Positions 6,383 to 8,334 of a stretch of 8,334 nucleotides of DNA are shown here, piece after piece; the first letter of the stretch is position 1; each line of letters begins with the position of its first letter. Made by a program: the position numbers and the translations under genes. The notes beneath the pieces are model-generated. The model did no database searches. It was given only the letters and a program-made list of their open reading frames with translations, and was not told the origin of the DNA. Source of the stretch: Pseudomonadota bacterium (GTDB lineage: Bacteria > Pseudomonadota > Gammaproteobacteria > Burkholderiales > Thiobacillaceae); assembly GCA_021791235.1 (NCBI GenBank), contig JAJYXA010000318.1, positions 1 to 8,334 on the forward strand, written 5' to 3'.

Positions 6383-7848
6383 GCCTCGGCTTCCAGTTCG
6401 GCGACGTGGGGTGGCGCCCCCATCGGCAGGTGCAACCTGAAGCAGGCGCCACCGTCGCTGCGGTTTTCCGCATCGACGCGACCCCCATGCGCCTCAACGA
6501 TCGTGCGGACGATGGCCAGCCCCAGCCCCACGCCGGGGATGTTCGACTCGCGCTGGCCGCGGCGGAACAGGCCGAAAATTTCCGCATCGCTGCCATCAGG
6601 CAAACCTGGACCGCGGTCACACACCTCGATTTCCAACCAATTGTTCGTCTTCCCCGCCGACAGCTCTATCCCGGTTCCTGACGGGCTGTACTTGGTGGCG
6701 TTCTCCAGCAGGTTGCAGATCGCACGCTCCATCAACACCGCGTCGAATTCGACCGGGGGCAATCCCGGAATGATCTCGACCGTGACGGGATGCCCATCGA
6801 GTTGCAGCCGCATCTGCTGCAGGCTGGCGCCGATGACCTCCTCTACCGGCTGCCATGCCTTGTTGAGGGTGACCGCCCCGGATTGCAGCCGGGCCATCTC
6901 CAGCAGATTGCCGACCATGCGGTTGATGGTCAGGGCCTGGTCGCGGATGGCAAGAATCATGGCGTGTTGCTTGTCCGGCTGGGCGCGCCCTTCCGCGACC
7001 GTGTCGGCCATCCCCACCAGGGCTGTCAGCGGGGTACGCATGTCATGGGAGAGCGCGGAGAGTATGGCGCTGCGCAGAGTTTCGGAAGCCATTTTTGCCT
7101 CCGTCGCCTTGGCCAGTTCGGCGTAATGGATACGCTGCAAGGCCACTGCGACCACCGAGGCCATGGTTTCCAGCAACTCCCGGACATGCCCCGTCAGCAT
7201 GCCCGCGTCATCCAGAACAATACCGAGGACGCCCTGCAATTCTTTCGATACGCGCAACGGCACAATCATCAGAACATGCGTCGTACCCGGAACAGGCACG
7301 GTGGCCAGATTTCGGCTGGCGACGATGTCCGCCAGGCCTGCCGGGCTCAATGGCGCCGGCAGATTGTCGAATTCACCCGGCGGGAGAATCCTGACATCGT
7401 CCACGCGAAACAACGTCGTCAGAAAATGCGTGCTGATTTTCAGCACGTCCGCTGGGGTCTGAGCGGCCGTGAGCTGGCTTGCCAGCACGTACAAAGCGCG
7501 CGAATGCTGCTCCCGCAATTCAGCAGTCTCGGCATGGCTTTTCAGAGTAGAGGTCAGATGCCCCACCAGCAATGCCACTCCCAGCATGATAAGGGCAGTG
7601 ATGATGTGCTGAACCTCGGTAATGGCCAGGGAAAAGTACGGCGGGACGAAAACAAAGGCAAATGCCAGCGACCCCAGCAAGGCCGTCACGACGGCCGGGC
7701 CGCGCCCTGACCAGATGGCCGTTGCGACCACCAGGAGGACATAGAGCAAAGCAATGTTGGATAAATCGATGGCCGCCCGAAGAGGGCTGATCAGCAGAGT
7801 GAGCGCAATACAGCCAATGATCCCAAGCCCGTATGGCTTGATTCGCAC
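6379..7848 (-). CDS. kdpD: Short KdpD-like sensor histidine kinase
   Basis: A 489-residue membrane histidine kinase corresponding to the C-terminal half of KdpD. About four hydrophobic segments at roughly 8-97 match the DUF4118 membrane module, including the typical WSGRGPAVVTALLGSLAFAF stretch (47-66). A GAF-like region follows (about 125-240). The HisKA domain has LSHDMRTPLTAL with phospho-acceptor His268. The ATPase domain has the N box NLLENATKYSPSG (379-391), G1 DRGPGLPDG (411-419) and G2 GVGLGLAIV (439-447). E. coli KdpD is about 890 residues; the N-terminal cytoplasmic KdpD and universal-stress-like domains are absent. The first usable start is GTG at 7848. The frame is stopped by TAA a little upstream without another start, so the short form is not a start error. 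Only a weak AGG lies upstream. First gene of the operon. Confidence 0.93.
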   Translation of the reverse strand: MRIKPYGLGIIGCIALTLLISPLRAAIDLSNIALLYVLLVVATAIWSGRGPAVVTALLGSLAFAFVFVPPYFSLAITEVQHIITALIMLGVALLVGHLTSTLKSHAETAELREQHSRALYVLASQLTAAQTPADVLKISTHFLTTLFRVDDVRILPPGEFDNLPAPLSPAGLADIVASRNLATVPVPGTTHVLMIVPLRVSKELQGVLGIVLDDAGMLTGHVRELLETMASVVAVALQRIHYAELAKATEAKMASETLRSAILSALSHDMRTPLTALVGMADTVAEGRAQPDKQHAMILAIRDQALTINRMVGNLLEMARLQSGAVTLNKAWQPVEEVIGASLQQMRLQLDGHPVTVEIIPGLPPVEFDAVLMERAICNLLENATKYSPSGTGIELSAGKTNNWLEIEVCDRGPGLPDGSDAEIFGLFRRGQRESNIPGVGLGLAIVRTIVEAHGGRVDAENRSDGGACFRLHLPMGAPPHVAELEAEA

Positions 7849-7886
7849 AATATGGATACCTGATAGCCGACAGATTTGACCGGAAA

Positions 7887-7892
7887 ATTATG
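7887..7892 (-). promoter_or_regulatory. Candidate -10 element of the operon promoter
   Basis: CATAAT on the minus strand, in the context TACCATAAT, differs from the sigma-70 consensus in one base. The transcript would start near 7880, leaving about 32 nt of leader before the kinase GTG. At 17-bp spacing the -35 position is CTTTTT (7910-7915), a poor hexamer inside the second T tract. That is the layout expected of an activator-dependent promoter of the PhoB/OmpR class. Not proven by sequence alone. Confidence 0.45.
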
Positions 7893-7895
7893 GTA

Positions 7896-7927
7896 CCCGG
7901 GGTTAAATAAAAAAGTTATAAAAAAGG
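7896..7927 (-). promoter_or_regulatory. Candidate KdpE operator (T-tract direct repeats)
   Basis: Reading the minus strand, CTTTTTTAT occurs twice as a perfect 9-bp direct repeat with an 11-bp period (7926-7918 and 7915-7907), followed by TTAACCCCGGG. OmpR/PhoB-class regulators bind tandem half-sites about one helical turn apart. As I remember it, the E. coli kdpFABC site for KdpE has the same architecture, TTTTTATACTTTTTTT followed shortly by CCCC. The site lies about 50-80 nt upstream of a gene whose operon encodes a KdpE-type regulator, so autoregulation is the natural reading. Homopolymer tracts can resemble each other by chance, which limits certainty. Confidence 0.6.
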
Positions 7928-7940
7928 CGTAACACGAAAT

Positions 7941-7963
7941 GCCGTCTTCAATATGGAGACGGC
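7941..7963. other. Stem-loop of unknown role
   Basis: GCCGTCTTC (7941-7949) pairs with GGAGACGGC (7955-7963) over 9 bp including one G-U, with the 5-nt loop AATAT. On the plus strand a T6 run begins 11 nt after the stem (7975-7980), and on the minus strand a T6 run begins 15 nt after it. Both are too distant for a standard intrinsic terminator, so a weak terminator, a protein-binding dyad or a relic are all possible. Confidence 0.4.
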
Positions 7964-8025
7964 GGAAAAGCGCATTTTTTAGATATTTGGAAGAACGTCA
8001 GTTCGTAGCCGGTAGCTTCAGCGCC

Positions 8026-8047
8026 CTAGTGTCGTGAATCAGAAATA
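8026..8047 (+). repeat. Left terminal inverted repeat of the element
   Basis: A 22-bp arm whose exact reverse complement is at 8171-8192. Similarity continues inward in degraded form (CGAAACATAAAACGG against GGAACAAAATGAAACGG read from the other arm). Confidence 0.85.
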
Positions 8048-8170
8048 TCGAAACATAAAACGGCGTCTTTTTCCGCATGGCGGCATTGCTCGTCGTTGCC
8101 ATAGACCGAACTATGTCGCCTCCTCGCGCCTTGCCCTGCGAAAAAATCCATCCGTTTCATTTTGTTCCCC

Positions 8171-8192
8171 TATTTCTGATTCACGACACTAG
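8171..8192 (-). repeat. Right terminal inverted repeat of the element
   Basis: Exact reverse complement of 8026-8047, ending in ACACTAG. The sequence immediately beyond (TAGGTGCA) differs from the left flank apart from the shared CTAG. Confidence 0.85.
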
Positions 8193-8195
8193 TAG

Positions 8196-8210
8196 GTGCA
8201 TGATATGCAC
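8196..8210. repeat. Short perfect dyad GTGCAT-GAT-ATGCAC
   Basis: Two 6-bp perfect arms separated by 3 nt directly outside the palindromic element. The symmetry and size suit an operator for a dimeric regulator, but no gene start is seen next to it and chance is possible in this AT-rich stretch. Confidence 0.35.
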
Positions 8211-8213
8211 TAA

Positions 8214-8232
8214 ATGATAATTGTATTATCAT
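8214..8232. promoter_or_regulatory. Dyad ATGATAA-TTGTA-TTATCAT, partly Fur-box-like
   Basis: Perfect 7-bp arms with a 5-nt spacer. The left half, AAATGATAAT, matches the core of the classical Fur box (GATAATGATAATCATTATC); by my alignment 11 of 19 positions agree over 8210-8228. A third related half, ATATCAT, lies at 8237-8243. No start codon follows within the window on either strand, so a controlled gene cannot be named. Confidence 0.3.
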
Positions 8233-8244
8233 GTGAATATCATT

Positions 8245-8334
8245 TTATATTCGTTTTGATCGATTGATCGCTTTGCCGCGTTTAATCGGACGACGTTTAC
8301 AGGACCTCGCCGAATTTGTCTCATTCAGCAATCG
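8245..8334 (-). CDS. Possible C-terminus of an unidentified protein (partial)
   Basis: On the minus strand one frame is open from the right edge for 29 codons and ends at TAA (8245-8247). The peptide is very basic (CKRRPIKRGKAINRSKRI at its end). The other two minus-strand frames stop almost at once. It could be the tail of a gene upstream of the operon in the same orientation, but 29 codons is within chance expectation and I recognise no family. Confidence 0.25.
   Translation of the reverse strand, partial: RLLNETNSARSCKRRPIKRGKAINRSKRI

Larger units (their letters stand above)
8026..8192. mobile_element. 167-bp palindromic MITE-like element
   Basis: Perfect 22-bp inverted repeats bound this stretch: 8026-8047 and 8171-8192, with core GTGTCGTGAATCAGAAATA (8029-8047). 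Each terminus carries CTAG, so TA (8027-8028 and 8190-8191) or CTAG may be the target duplication. The interior is also imperfectly palindromic: AAAACGGCGTCTTTTTCCGC on the left answers the complement of GCGAAAAAATCCATCCGTTT on the right, and the centre closes as CATAG-ACCGAA-CTATG (8100-8115). The whole can fold into one long hairpin. It has no transposase and no convincing reading frame. Small size, terminal inverted repeats and TA ends fit a non-autonomous element of the IS630/Tc1-mariner or Correia-like kind; the parent family is inferred only. Confidence 0.75.
7849..8334. other. Upstream intergenic region of the operon
   Basis: No substantial gene fits in these 486 nt. The DNA is visibly more AT-rich than the flanking genes. 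From the kinase outward it holds a candidate promoter with T-tract repeats (7887-7926), a hairpin (7941-7963), about 60 nt with nothing I recognise (7964-8025), a 167-bp palindromic element (8026-8192), two dyads (8196-8232) and a possible gene tail at the edge (8245-8334). Confidence 0.7.

Noticed and set aside
5573..7126. 517-codon plus-strand frame opposite the regulator and kinase
   Set aside because: Antisense to clear KdpE-type and histidine kinase motifs; its composition changes abruptly and matches no family.
7849..8334. tRNA, CRISPR array or riboswitch in the intergenic region
   Set aside because: I found no cloverleaf, no regularly spaced direct repeats and no aptamer I recognise; the structure there is explained by the palindromic element and short dyads.

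Overview
The window is a stretch of a GC-rich proteobacterial chromosome. The protein sequences look most like those of Betaproteobacteria (Rhodocyclales or Nitrosomonadales type), but this is an impression from motifs, not a database result. Almost all of it is one tightly packed block of seven genes on the minus strand. In transcription order (right to left) they are a KdpD-like sensor kinase without the usual KdpD N-terminal half, a KdpE-type response regulator, fixA, fixB, fixC, fixX and kup. The junctions are a 4-nt overlap, 16 nt, 15 nt, a 4-nt overlap, 10 nt and 24 nt, so a single operon is likely.

FixABCX is an electron-transfer flavoprotein (FixA, FixB) with its membrane-associated quinone oxidoreductase (FixC) and a small ferredoxin (FixX). 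In characterised systems of this kind NADH electrons are bifurcated, one branch going to quinone and the other to a low-potential acceptor such as ferredoxin or flavodoxin for nitrogenase. Kup is a proton-coupled potassium importer. KdpD/KdpE normally control the high-affinity K+ pump KdpFABC, and no such pump gene is in the window. The notable point is that a K+-type two-component system and a K+ importer bracket an electron-bifurcating complex in one transcription unit.

Upstream of the sensor kinase, at 7849-8334, lies a noncoding, more AT-rich region. Next to the kinase gene is a pair of CTTTTTTAT direct repeats 11 bp apart, followed by TTAACCCC. This closely resembles the E. coli kdp operator bound by KdpE and sits over a plausible -35/-10, which suggests that the operon is autoregulated by its own KdpE. 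Further out are a 23-nt hairpin, a 167-bp palindromic element with perfect 22-bp terminal inverted repeats and TA (or CTAG) at both ends that looks like a miniature transposable element, and two short dyads, one partly Fur-box-like.

At the left edge a plus-strand reading frame ends convergently with kup, and at the right edge a minus-strand frame may be the tail of another gene. Both are too short to identify.
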